In this document: piece by piece, positions 1 to 8,504 of the stretch
Layout: the number at the start of each line of letters is the position of its first letter
Position numbering within the stretch: position 1 is the first letter of the stretch
Source: a bacterium
Lineage (GTDB): Bacteria > Bacteroidota > Bacteroidia > Flavobacteriales_D > Crocinitomicaceae
Direction of reading: 5' to 3'
Assembly: GCA_024742305.1 (NCBI GenBank)
Contig: JANSYQ010000015.1
Location: 19,361-83,360 of the forward strand
Length of the DNA: 64,000 bases
Notes under the pieces: generated by a model
The model's database searches: none
The model's input: the letters and a program-made list of their open reading frames with translations, nothing else
Told to the model about the DNA's origin: nothing
Position numbers and translations under genes: made by a program

Positions 1-618
1 TTGCAAACCAGCACAGAAAATCAAATAGCGCGCCTCGTAATCACCTTTGTTGGTATATACTTTTGCTACTTCTCCTGAAGAATCCACGTCTTTCACTTCG
101 TGTTCCAAGCACAACTTGCTTTCCGGCTGCATTTTTAAAGCGAGTTCAACCATTTTCGCCGTCATGCCTCGGAAATCAACAATTCCCGTCACTGGCACCC
201 AGATCCCACCAATTGACTCCACGAAAGGCTCGTGTTCCTTCACTTCTTCTCCGGTAAGTTTTTTGATTCCCTCAATACCGTTTTTCTTTCCTGTTTCGAA
301 GATTTTATCGAGATACGGTAATTCAGCTTCGTCTGTAGCTACAACTACTTTTCCGCAAACGTCGTGATCGACACCATGTTCAGCGCAAAACTTAACGAGT
401 TCCTTTCGACCTTTGATGCAATTTTCGGCTTTCAGCGACCCCGGCGTATAGTACAGTCCCGAATGGATCACACCTGAGTTATGACCTGTTTGATGATCTG
501 CTAACAGCGCTTCTTTCTCAAACAAAACAATTTTCTTTTCAGGGTGTTTTTGTTGTAGTTTGTAGAGCGTTGCAGCTCCAACGATTCCACCTCCGATAAT
601 TGCTATATCATACGTCAT
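1..618 (-). CDS. lhgO: L-2-hydroxyglutarate oxidase LhgO (3' end cut by window edge)
   Basis: FAD-dependent oxidase of the DadA/GlpD-like fold that oxidises L-2-hydroxyglutarate to 2-oxoglutarate at the membrane. The 206 visible codons begin with a dinucleotide-binding motif (GGGIVGAAT, residues about 9-17). The family signature HQTGHNSGVIHSGLYY follows at about residue 42, and the GIVDFRG segment comes later. The ATG at 618 starts right before the Rossmann strand, as in homologues, and a perfect -7 element lies 27 bases upstream. The family is usually about 400 residues, so roughly half is present. It is divergent from the acyltransferase at 667. Glycerol-3-phosphate dehydrogenase is a relative, but the HNSGVIHSG signature favours LhgO. 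Confidence 0.9.
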   Translation of the reverse strand, partial: MTYDIAIIGGGIVGAATLYKLQQKHPEKKIVLFEKEALLADHQTGHNSGVIHSGLYYTPGSLKAENCIKGRKELVKFCAEHGVDHDVCGKVVVATDEAELPYLDKIFETGKKNGIEGIKKLTGEEVKEHEPFVESIGGIWVPVTGIVDFRGMTAKMVELALKMQPESKLCLEHEVKDVDSSGEVAKVYTNKGDYEARYLIFCAGLQ

Positions 619-645
619 GCTTCCGGATTTTACCTAATTTGCGTG

Positions 646-653
646 CAAAATTA
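646..653 (-). promoter_or_regulatory. -7 promoter element for lhgO
   Basis: The minus strand reads TAATTTTG, a perfect match to the Bacteroidota -7 consensus TAnnTTTG, 27 bases before the lhgO ATG. No clear -33 TTG was found at the expected distance, so this is a partial promoter call. Confidence 0.45.
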
Positions 654-666
654 ATCAAAGAGAGCG

Positions 667-1800
667 TTGAACTCACAGAATACTTCGAATTTATCGCGTC
701 CGTACTTCGAGAATCTGAATGGATTACGTGCCATTGGTGCGCTGGCTGTATTTGTATTCCACGCTTTTCTGCTAGGGAATGAAATTTGGGGAGATTTCTA
801 TCATTCCACTTACTTTCAAGCAGCGGTACAGGTTTTTGGAAAAGGAAATTACGGCGTAAGCTTGTTCTTTGTCCTCAGCGGTTTTTTGATTACTTATCTT
901 CTACTGCACGAAGCAAAATCGAAAGGAAAAATTGCCGTTTTTGGTTTTTTCATGCGCCGATTGTTGCGTATTTGGCCGGTATATTTCCTCGTGGTTGGAT
1001 TCGGATTTCTACTCTACCCACATCTGCCTTACGGTATTCAGACCTCGAATTCGGGCTGGATGTACGCTTTTTTTCTCTCTAATATTGAGGAAATTAGAAA
1101 CGGATACCGCGATGCTGTGAACTTTCTCACGATTACTTGGTCGGTAAGTATTGAAGAGCAATTTTACATGGCTTGGGTGGCTCTCATGGCGATTTTTCCT
1201 TTTATGAGAAAAGCAAAAGGATTTCTTCCTTATTTACTGATGCTTGCAGTAGGAAGTGTTGTATTTCGTTGGATGTATGCCGATGACTTCAGCGTTTTGT
1301 ACTATCATACATTCGCTGTAATGAGCGACCTTGCTTTGGGAGGAATTGCCGCCTACGCATGTTTTCATTGTAACTTTCAGAAATATACTTCCGATGTACC
1401 CAAATGGATGAATGTCTTGATTTACTTTCTCGGCATTGGATTGATTTTAGCCACACGTAAAGTCTTTGTCGGCGACTTCATTGTTATCGAAAAGTTGATC
1501 TTAGGCTTCTTCTTCGTGTACGTAATTCTCGATCAAACGTTTGGCAAGCACTCCTTTTTCAATGCAGATAAAATTCCGACCTTTTTCAGGCTAGGTACGA
1601 TCAGTTACGGCTTCTACATGTACCACTGTATTGTGATTTACTACGTACAGCAGTTTTTCAAGGAAATGAACTGGACGGATAACCCTGTGCATTTCGTCTT
1701 ATTTTTCATGACTTCGCTTCTATTGACCACCGTTGTTAGTACGTTGAGTTATCGACTGGTTGAGCTTCCGATATTGAGAATGAAAAAGCACTTTAAATAG
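667..1800 (+). CDS. Acyltransferase 3 family membrane protein
   Basis: Integral membrane O-acyltransferase of the acyltransferase 3 family (OafA/NodX type), which acylates sugars of surface polysaccharide. The N-terminal NGLRAIGALAVFVFHAF segment holds the conserved Arg (about 21) and His (about 32). It is followed by the family's VSLFFVLSGFLITYLL segment and roughly ten hydrophobic helices over 377 residues, a normal length. The start is a TTG, because no in-frame ATG exists before the catalytic His. It ends 13 bases before the convergent M14 peptidase. The substrate cannot be read from the sequence. Confidence 0.85.
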   Translation: MNSQNTSNLSRPYFENLNGLRAIGALAVFVFHAFLLGNEIWGDFYHSTYFQAAVQVFGKGNYGVSLFFVLSGFLITYLLLHEAKSKGKIAVFGFFMRRLLRIWPVYFLVVGFGFLLYPHLPYGIQTSNSGWMYAFFLSNIEEIRNGYRDAVNFLTITWSVSIEEQFYMAWVALMAIFPFMRKAKGFLPYLLMLAVGSVVFRWMYADDFSVLYYHTFAVMSDLALGGIAAYACFHCNFQKYTSDVPKWMNVLIYFLGIGLILATRKVFVGDFIVIEKLILGFFFVYVILDQTFGKHSFFNADKIPTFFRLGTISYGFYMYHCIVIYYVQQFFKEMNWTDNPVHFVLFFMTSLLLTTVVSTLSYRLVELPILRMKKHFK

Positions 1801-1813
1801 CTCCTTCTTTTTA

Positions 1814-3523
1814 TTACCTCTGCTCCACAGGTTTGATCGTTCCAACTGGAAGTAAGTTGTGCGTCGGCTCATAATACGGACTTCTTTTATACAAAAAGTA
1901 TAATTGTGCCCAAGTGGATTTCGCGAACTCTGGATCGGTTTCCTTTTTGATTTCAAACTCTTTTTTCAGGTGCGCATCTTCCTCTAACATTTTGGCTGCG
2001 ACATCCTCAAAAACATACGGCGAAAAGTACTCTTTCTGCTGAACGTAGCTATCAAAGTAATTCCACGCAAAGTAGCTGTCAGGGGCGTCGGGTATAAGAA
2101 CCGAAAGAATAAAACGTCGATTCGCTTGGTTCATTGGAATGATCACATCTCCCGGCTTTACATTTACGTACATCCCTTCCAATTCGCAATCAATCTCTCG
2201 GTGTAAAAAATGCCCTTCATACGGCTGATTCCCACTTTTAAATGCGGTTACTCGAAATTGTGAAGCATATATTCTCTCCTCCGCATCAGCAACTCGCATT
2301 TCTACTTTGTTTGCTTGTAGTCGTTTGATCACCTCATCGCATTGACCCCCAACAAAAAAGTAAGGTGGAATTTGCATTGAGTCTTGCGCCACATAGTGAT
2401 TGAAGTACGGAACTTCCTTCTCATAGGGCTTGTCGCGGTGGTATTTCAATCGAGGCTCACCTGTAATTGTACTCTTTGGGTACGAGTGCTCAAAACCTTT
2501 GAAAATCATCGGAATACTGTCATTCTGTAACTCGTAGTTGTAATGAAAAGTCGACAAGCTGAGGTCCCATTCTTTCGCTTCTTTTCGGTTGAGTTCAATC
2601 ACTTTCTTGTTTTCCTTCATCCAATCGATGGTAGCCGTTAAGAACGTATGCGTTGCCTGCACTCTTTGCGGAAACGGTTTCAGCATGTGTGTTTCAGTGG
2701 TAAAGCTGATTGCATTAAACAAAGATGCATAGCCCATGGCGTAGCGTGGCAGATCGTTAAAAACCTCAATTCCATTTTCAGGAACGGCGTTTCTCGTGTG
2801 TACATATGGCGTCAAATCAAATCCCCCTTCCGAACATTTCTCGTGGAGCTTGGGAATCATTTCATCGTGCATGAGGTATGCCAATGAAGGCGCCATGCGC
2901 TCTCGTACCGAAGCAATGTACGTCATTGTGTATTGATAATCCGCTCCGTTCGAAACATGCGTATCAATGAAAACATCAGGGTCCAAAGCGTGATAAATCT
3001 TCGCAAAAGTTTCCATGTTTTTTGAGTCCATTTTGATGAAATCACGGTTCAAATCCAAGTTTTGAGCGTTTCCACGAAAACCGTATTCTTCTGGTCCCAC
3101 TTGATTGGCGCGACTGGTACTCGATCGATTCATCATTCCTCCCACATTGTACGCCGGGATTATCGCAATTGTTGGAATATCGGAAGGTTTTCCTGCTTCA
3201 ATCCAATCATCGATCCAAATCAGACAAGCATTTATTCCGTCTGGCTCTCCTGGGTGAATGGCATTATTGATCAAAAGTGTGGTACCGTTTCGTGCCTTTT
3301 CAAACGATTCGGTGGAGTCTTGAGCAGCGTTGATCAGCACGACGTAAATAGGCAAACCATAGTCACTTGGTCCCATCTCATACAATTCAATCTCGTCATG
3401 CTCGGTCTCTAAACCCTTGTAAATTTCAATCAACTCAGGGTATGTTGGAGACGTGTTTCCATCCCATTGCGCCGAGGAAATAAATGTCCATCCCAAAAAA
3501 CAAGCGAAAACTAAATGCTTCAT
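1814..3523 (-). CDS. Secreted M14-family zinc carboxypeptidase
   Basis: Exported metallopeptidase of the M14 family. A signal peptide of about 19 residues (MKHLVFACFLGWTFISSAQ) precedes the catalytic domain. The zinc ligands are visible as H90 and E93 in NNAIHPGEPDG and H189 in FIDTHVSNG. The NLDLNRDF substrate-binding segment lies at 155-162 and the catalytic Glu is E277 in TTETHM. A C-terminal extension of about 270 residues with beta-rich character has no domain I recognise. The protein has 569 residues, typical of Bacteroidota M14 members of this subtype. It is divergent from trmD with a very short shared promoter region. Confidence 0.88.
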   Translation of the reverse strand: MKHLVFACFLGWTFISSAQWDGNTSPTYPELIEIYKGLETEHDEIELYEMGPSDYGLPIYVVLINAAQDSTESFEKARNGTTLLINNAIHPGEPDGINACLIWIDDWIEAGKPSDIPTIAIIPAYNVGGMMNRSSTSRANQVGPEEYGFRGNAQNLDLNRDFIKMDSKNMETFAKIYHALDPDVFIDTHVSNGADYQYTMTYIASVRERMAPSLAYLMHDEMIPKLHEKCSEGGFDLTPYVHTRNAVPENGIEVFNDLPRYAMGYASLFNAISFTTETHMLKPFPQRVQATHTFLTATIDWMKENKKVIELNRKEAKEWDLSLSTFHYNYELQNDSIPMIFKGFEHSYPKSTITGEPRLKYHRDKPYEKEVPYFNHYVAQDSMQIPPYFFVGGQCDEVIKRLQANKVEMRVADAEERIYASQFRVTAFKSGNQPYEGHFLHREIDCELEGMYVNVKPGDVIIPMNQANRRFILSVLIPDAPDSYFAWNYFDSYVQQKEYFSPYVFEDVAAKMLEEDAHLKKEFEIKKETDPEFAKSTWAQLYFLYKRSPYYEPTHNLLPVGTIKPVEQR

Positions 3524-3542
3524 AAGTACGTTCTATCTGATT

Positions 3543-3550
3543 CGAAATTA
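3543..3550 (-). promoter_or_regulatory. Near-consensus -7 element for the M14 peptidase
   Basis: The minus strand reads TAATTTCG, one mismatch from TAnnTTTG, 19 bases upstream of the peptidase ATG. It sits back to back with the trmD -7 element at 3553-3560, with only two bases between them. Confidence 0.35.
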
Positions 3551-3552
3551 CG

Positions 3553-3560
3553 TAATTTTG
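3553..3560 (+). promoter_or_regulatory. -7 promoter element for trmD
   Basis: TAATTTTG is a perfect match to the Bacteroidota -7 consensus. It ends only 4 bases before the trmD ATG, implying a leaderless or nearly leaderless transcript. Confidence 0.5.
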
Positions 3561-3564
3561 ACCT

Positions 3565-4240
<676 letters not shown>

Positions 4241-4257
<17 letters not shown>

Positions 4258-4783
4258 AGCACTTCGAAACGGAGGAATCATCCTCTACCCTACGGACACA
4301 ACTTGGGCGCTGGGTTGTGATGCGCGGAACGAAAATGCCTGCCAAAGAATTCAAGAAATTACCGGCTCTTCAGAAGGGATGTTGCTCCTTGTAGACGGAT
4401 TCCCGATGGTAGAACGCTACGTTCCTGAATTTCCGGAAGTTTGCTACGATTTGGTCGATTTTGCGACCAAGCCGCTCACGGTTATTTATCCGAATGCCAA
4501 AGAGTTATCTCCCCAAGTTTTGGGCAAAGATGGATCCGTAGGAATAAGAATTACGCAAGATTCTATTGGTTTAAAACTGATCAGAAGCATTCGTAAACCT
4601 TTGGTTGCCGCAGGGATTCCCTCCGGTCAAGGATGGCTCTGTCGAAAATTTGATGACATACCCGCAGAAATCGTAGAGAAAGTAGATGCGATCGTAGAAG
4701 AGCGCCAAAACGAGAAGATGAAACCGCTTTCGCAAATCATTAAAATTGGATTGGGAGGTGAAGTAAAAGTGCTGCGGAAGTAA
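4241..4783 (+). CDS. YrdC/Sua5-like protein (threonylcarbamoyl-AMP synthase family)
   Basis: The 180 residues have the YrdC fold signature near the N terminus ([20 protein letters not shown], residues 10-29). Family members make threonylcarbamoyl-AMP from threonine, bicarbonate and ATP for tRNA t6A37. The length fits the short TsaC-type class. The Lys/Arg-containing KRxxxxP-type motif that normally follows the first helix is replaced by [14 protein letters not shown], with no basic residue, so activity is uncertain. Translation is coupled to trmD through the 17-base overlap, which keeps a tRNA-37 theme. Alternatively it is a non-catalytic or divergent YciO-like paralogue. Confidence 0.75.
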
Positions 4784-4821
4784 TCTCCAAAAAGGATCGT
4801 TCTGCCTCTGTTCGAAAATCG

Positions 4822-4829
4822 TACTTTTG
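4822..4829 (+). promoter_or_regulatory. -7 promoter element for the glycosyltransferase gene
   Basis: TACTTTTG matches TAnnTTTG perfectly and ends 5 bases before the ATG at 4835, again implying a very short leader. Confidence 0.45.
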
Positions 4830-4834
4830 CGCCC

Positions 4835-5848
4835 ATGCAAGAACAACCCTTGGTTTCCATCGTGATGGCGGTTAAAGATACCGAGCCATATTTGCCCGCT
4901 TGTTTGGACTCCATTCTCGCTCAAACCTATCAAAATTGGGAGTTGATTGCCGTGAACGATCATTCTTCCGATGCCACACCACAAATACTTCAAGAATACG
5001 CAAATAAAGATGCTCGCATTCGTTACTTCGACAGTGATCAACCGAGATTGATTCCGACCTTACAAGTGGGATATCGCCATGTGAGAGGAACGCTTTTAAA
5101 TCGTATGGATTCCGATGATAAAATGCCTCACGATAAAATCGAAACCTTGGTTTGTGAGTGGCAAAAATATGGCAAAGGGCATGTGATAGCGGGTGGAACT
5201 GAACACTTCGTCGACGAGGGCGAAGTTGGAGATGGATTTCTGAAATACGAGCGATGGCTAAATCACGTGGCCGCAAATAACTTACATTACCAAGAAATTT
5301 ACCGAGAATGCGTTATCCCCTCGCATTGCTGGATGTTGCATAAGGAAGATTTTGATGCCGTGGGCGCTTTCGATCCGATAATTTATCCCGAAGATTACGA
5401 CTTGTGTTTTCGCATGTACCGTCATGGATTAAAAGTGATTGGTATCGACAAAATATTGCACCATTGGCGCGATCGATCGAATAGAATTTCGAGAACTTGG
5501 GACGAATACAAAGACAATCGGTATTACGACATGAAATTGCGTTTTTTCTTTGAGTTGGATCGAAAAAAGGAACGTCCGCTTGTTGTTTGGGGTGCTGGAA
5601 GAAACGGAAAAGATCTTGTGAAAGGTATTCTTGAATATGAAAAAGATATCGAGTGGGTTTGCGATAACGAAAATAAAATCGGTAAGGACATTTACGACAT
5701 ACGCATGCGCCACTTCGACGATGTTCCCAAAATGAACTCCCCCCAAATCCTGATTCCCGTCGCCTCGCCGGACGCCAAAATTGAAATTGAAAAGCAGCTT
5801 CAATCTTGGGGTAAAAAACCAGTAGAAGATTATTGGTTTTTCAATTAA
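4835..5848 (+). CDS. GT2 glycosyltransferase with C-terminal nucleotide-binding-like domain
   Basis: The N-terminal 225 residues are a GT-A family 2 glycosyltransferase. They show the opening strand PLVSIVMAVKDTEPYLPACL, the nucleotide-sugar/metal motif MDSDDKM (91-97) and a later PEDYDL acidic segment (185-190) at the catalytic-base position. The last 90 residues form a second unit starting PLVVWGAGRNGKDL (248-261), a glycine-rich Rossmann-type turn like those in sugar-modifying or CoA-binding-like domains. The 337-residue length reflects this addition. It overlaps the convergent DinB-like gene by 8 bases. Donor and acceptor are unknown; a role in surface glycan synthesis is inferred. Confidence 0.85.
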   Translation: MQEQPLVSIVMAVKDTEPYLPACLDSILAQTYQNWELIAVNDHSSDATPQILQEYANKDARIRYFDSDQPRLIPTLQVGYRHVRGTLLNRMDSDDKMPHDKIETLVCEWQKYGKGHVIAGGTEHFVDEGEVGDGFLKYERWLNHVAANNLHYQEIYRECVIPSHCWMLHKEDFDAVGAFDPIIYPEDYDLCFRMYRHGLKVIGIDKILHHWRDRSNRISRTWDEYKDNRYYDMKLRFFFELDRKKERPLVVWGAGRNGKDLVKGILEYEKDIEWVCDNENKIGKDIYDIRMRHFDDVPKMNSPQILIPVASPDAKIEIEKQLQSWGKKPVEDYWFFN

Positions 5849-6410
5849 CCTTTAACGCTCGTTCCAATTGTAGGAAGTGTCGTTCGTTATGACATAAAAT
5901 GAATTCGCACGCTTCAGGAATGTTGAATCGAACAACGGCTCCAATCGCTGAGTTGAATTTCTTCAAGGAAATACTGCCTGTTCGGTAGACTTCCACCCAC
6001 GACTTCAATTCCTGTAGAACCTTGTAAAGTTGAGAAAGAATCAATTGAGCATCCTTTTCCATTACTTCAGAAACATTCAAAACGGGCTTGAATTGCTTCG
6101 TCGTTTTCATTTTGAATTTGATACTTCCTTTTTTGGGTGGAAATCGTTTGATAAGAAAAGAAGGAATTGCCGATGCTTTGAACTCGGACGGTACATCTCC
6201 GTTACCAGGTTTGGCAAGTGCTGCATTCACCTTATCGCGATAGGCTTGATGTCCAAGAACCATGTGTTTTGCCACTTCTATCGGGCTCCATGATTTGGGA
6301 TTCGGGCGTTGTGTTAATTCTGAAAGTGATCGCGTGTTGATTTGTTCCAATCGGTTCTCTAGATCGTTAATTCGTTGAATTTGATGCGCGGGCTTGATGA
6401 TAGTACTCAT
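5841..6410 (-). CDS. DinB-like four-helix metal-binding protein
   Basis: A 189-residue DinB/DUF1569-type protein, by helix pattern and metal ligands. Candidate ligands are H49 in SPIEVAKHMVLGH and H174 and H178 in the C-terminal CHNERHFLQLE helix, the usual three-His arrangement. Related proteins include bacillithiol/mycothiol S-transferases and uncharacterised metalloenzymes; the sequence does not decide between them. There is no signal peptide, so it should be cytoplasmic. It stands alone on the minus strand behind a 364-base non-coding stretch, and its 3' end overlaps the glycosyltransferase gene by 8 bases. Confidence 0.75.
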   Translation of the reverse strand: MSTIIKPAHQIQRINDLENRLEQINTRSLSELTQRPNPKSWSPIEVAKHMVLGHQAYRDKVNAALAKPGNGDVPSEFKASAIPSFLIKRFPPKKGSIKFKMKTTKQFKPVLNVSEVMEKDAQLILSQLYKVLQELKSWVEVYRTGSISLKKFNSAIGAVVRFNIPEACEFILCHNERHFLQLERALKVN

Positions 6411-6774
6411 TTCTTTTTTTCTGTAAAATTCTCAAGTCTACACAAGAGAAAAATTGATCTGTATCAAGAAATTATCTTGGGCAACGAGAATTTGCCGATT
6501 GGTAAACATTCAATCAAGACATGGACTTATAAATAAATTAATTTGAGACACTATTATTATTTGGATATTAATTCACTGATATTCAATAATATTAAAAAGA
6601 TTATTATTCACCACAAAGGCACTGAGAGCACCAAGGAAAGTAGGTGAAATTCATTTTAGGGAGGCGCACAATATTATGACTTTGTCATAATCGCTCAGTG
6701 AGCTTTTCCCATATTGGGCTTTAATAATACGCTCCGTCTTCGTCATAAAATTCACATATATGTTTTGCCCAATA
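6411..6774. other. AT-rich intergenic region with a perfect palindrome and a repeat fragment
   Basis: No ORF is supported in these 364 bases between the DinB-like and Crp-like genes. The stretch at 6608-6640 (CCACAAAGGCACTGAGAGC and following) resembles an interspersed CACCAAGGCAC-type spacer repeat. A perfect 8+3+8 palindrome lies at 6673-6691, and a half-site GTCATAA recurs near 6743. Confidence 0.6.
6673..6691. promoter_or_regulatory. Perfect 19-bp palindrome, possible operator
   Basis: ATTATGAC-TTT-GTCATAAT is a perfect inverted repeat. Neither strand has a T-run after it, so it does not look like a terminator. Its size and dyad fit a dimeric regulator, and a Crp/Fnr-family gene ends 84 bases away. 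No target promoter is obvious. Confidence 0.35.
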
Positions 6775-7368
6775 CTAGGAAGTCGCTGTATCAGAAATTT
6801 GCTTTCGCATTCGACTGAATGTTTCCGGAGTCATATTTAGGTAGGATGCTAGATATTTCTGAGGAACCGTTAGTAGTTTCTCCGGACATCGCTTCATAAA
6901 AACATCAAAGCGTTCTTTTGCGTCCATGGTTATCAACTCCACCTCACGCTGTACCCGACCAATCAATAAATCTTGGTGCACCAGTCGTCCCCACTCGTTA
7001 AACTCAGGGTATAAATCAAATAAAGCATCGTACTGAGTTTTGTTCATACGAAGTAACTTCGAGTCTGTAAGTGCTTCCAAAAAGTAGTGCGATCCAGTTT
7101 CTTTTAGAAAGGAATCATAAATACCGGAAAAACTTCCATCAAAGGAAAATCCTATTACTTTTCTATCTCCTTTTGGAGTAAGAATATACACACATTGGAC
7201 GCCTTCAAGTACCACGTAAAAATAACGCTCTACCTTTCCAGCCTCGGTGATAAAACTCCCCCTCCGATGCTCGACAGGTTCCCAAAAACTCAAGAATTCC
7301 GAATGTCGACTCTCGGATATTTCCAAGGGTCGGAAGGCATTTCTAATGATTTCGTAGTGTGCTTTCAT
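6775..7368 (-). CDS. Crp/Fnr-family transcriptional regulator
   Basis: A 197-residue regulator with an N-terminal cyclic-nucleotide-binding-type beta-roll (residues about 20-115, containing the RGSFITEAGKVERYFYVVLEG segment). A C-terminal winged helix follows, whose recognition helix is in PQKYLASYLNMTPETFSRMRK (about 167-187). It lacks an obvious FNR Cys cluster and the full RTxxS cAMP pocket of E. coli CRP, so the ligand is unknown. Bacteroidota have many such proteins. Its ATG overlaps the stop of the upstream hydrolase gene by 4 bases (ATGA), so the two are one operon. Confidence 0.88.
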   Translation of the reverse strand: MKAHYEIIRNAFRPLEISESRHSEFLSFWEPVEHRRGSFITEAGKVERYFYVVLEGVQCVYILTPKGDRKVIGFSFDGSFSGIYDSFLKETGSHYFLEALTDSKLLRMNKTQYDALFDLYPEFNEWGRLVHQDLLIGRVQREVELITMDAKERFDVFMKRCPEKLLTVPQKYLASYLNMTPETFSRMRKQISDTATS

Positions 7369-8300
7369 TTCGTAATTCCAAGGAATACCTCAATAAGGAT
7401 GTTAAACTCTTTTTTATGTGTCATGTTCGGCATGTGAGCCGCGCCTTCAATCACTTTCAACTTTGCGTTCTCACCAAAATAATCGGCAAGTTGTTCTCCT
7501 GTGGAAATTGGCACGACTTTATCTTCCTCTCCCCAAATAAGCAGAATCGGCATGTTGAAATGATACTCCCGCTTTCGGTACTTTTCCATGTCGGCAAGAA
7601 GTCCGCCAATCAATTGACGCTTGTCTTCTAAATTGTACGCATACGACTCTTTGTGAAAGTCCTCTAAAAAAGCCGCGGGGATGTTTCGATTTTTCCCAGT
7701 TGCTAGAAACAACAATTTGTTCAAACCCTCAGGTTCAGACGGCACAAACAACTCTTCGATAGACGGCGTTTCAAAATAATCTATGACTTTGTTGATATCA
7801 CTACTGTCTGCAAACTTAGTCGGCGTATCGAATAGGACCATTTCCGTAATCGTTCGCCCCGTTTGACTTGCTAATTCCGCACTAACCAAACCGCCGTACG
7901 ATACGCCCATTAGCGCACAAGTATCTACGTTTAGATGACTCAGCAAGGCCTCCAAGGTTTCCACTTGTCCCTCCACCGAATAATTTGCCGAATCGGGTAC
8001 AGTTCTTCCAAAATAATTCAAATTCGGGGCAATTACGCGGTACTTGCGTGACAGGAGCTTCACTTGTTTGTACCACTGGTACTTTGTCGAGGCTCCAAAA
8101 CCATGCACCAAAAGTAAGTTGGGTTTGGTAGAATCGGCGCTATCCCAATATTCTATTTTCGCTCCATTTTCCACTTCTTCGAAGTTGAGTTTCATCTCAG
8201 CCCTTTTCATCTTTCCATTTAAATGCCGCTCGGCAATTTTGTATGTAGAGCAAGAGATGAGTCCCATGAGTAAGATGAATAATGTGAGTAGTTTCAACAT
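7365..8300 (-). CDS. Alpha/beta-hydrolase lipoprotein
   Basis: An alpha/beta-fold hydrolase of 311 residues from the chosen start. A lipoprotein signal ends at lipobox LISC (Cys17), so the enzyme is membrane-anchored and outside the cytoplasm. The nucleophile elbow is GVSYGG (Ser about 134) and the oxyanion region is LLVHGFGAST. The acid is the Asp in WGEEDKVVP and the base is the His in EGAAHMPN. A longer reading frame starts at 8345. The 8300 start is preferred because it gives a proper lipoprotein signal and sits 3 bases after a perfect -7 element. The substrate is unknown. It forms an operon with the Crp-like gene. Confidence 0.87.
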   Translation of the reverse strand: MLKLLTLFILLMGLISCSTYKIAERHLNGKMKRAEMKLNFEEVENGAKIEYWDSADSTKPNLLLVHGFGASTKYQWYKQVKLLSRKYRVIAPNLNYFGRTVPDSANYSVEGQVETLEALLSHLNVDTCALMGVSYGGLVSAELASQTGRTITEMVLFDTPTKFADSSDINKVIDYFETPSIEELFVPSEPEGLNKLLFLATGKNRNIPAAFLEDFHKESYAYNLEDKRQLIGGLLADMEKYRKREYHFNMPILLIWGEEDKVVPISTGEQLADYFGENAKLKVIEGAAHMPNMTHKKEFNILIEVFLGITK

Positions 8301-8303
8301 AGT

Positions 8304-8311
8304 CAAAGCTA
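8304..8311 (-). promoter_or_regulatory. -7 promoter element for the hydrolase/Crp operon
   Basis: The minus strand reads TAGCTTTG, a perfect TAnnTTTG match, ending 3 bases before the ATG at 8300. It supports the shorter start and implies a leaderless message. No clear -33 TTG was seen. Confidence 0.45.
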
Positions 8312-8488
8312 ATGATTGTTGTTTACTAATTCTAGAAATGTACAATACTACAATTAGCTAATTAGGCAAATGTCTAATTACCAAATGTTAAATCACTAGG
8401 AAATCAACTTAAAAAACAGTAATTTCTTAAATCTCCTTCTTCTCCACTACCCTTTACATTTTAGACTTCATAATACTCAAGATTCCCT

Positions 8489-8496
8489 TATCTTTG
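8489..8496 (+). promoter_or_regulatory. -7 promoter element for cca
   Basis: TATCTTTG, followed by a C-rich spacer, ends 8 bases before the cca ATG at 8505. It matches TAnnTTTG perfectly. Confidence 0.5.
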
Positions 8497-8504
8497 CCCC
8501 CGCA

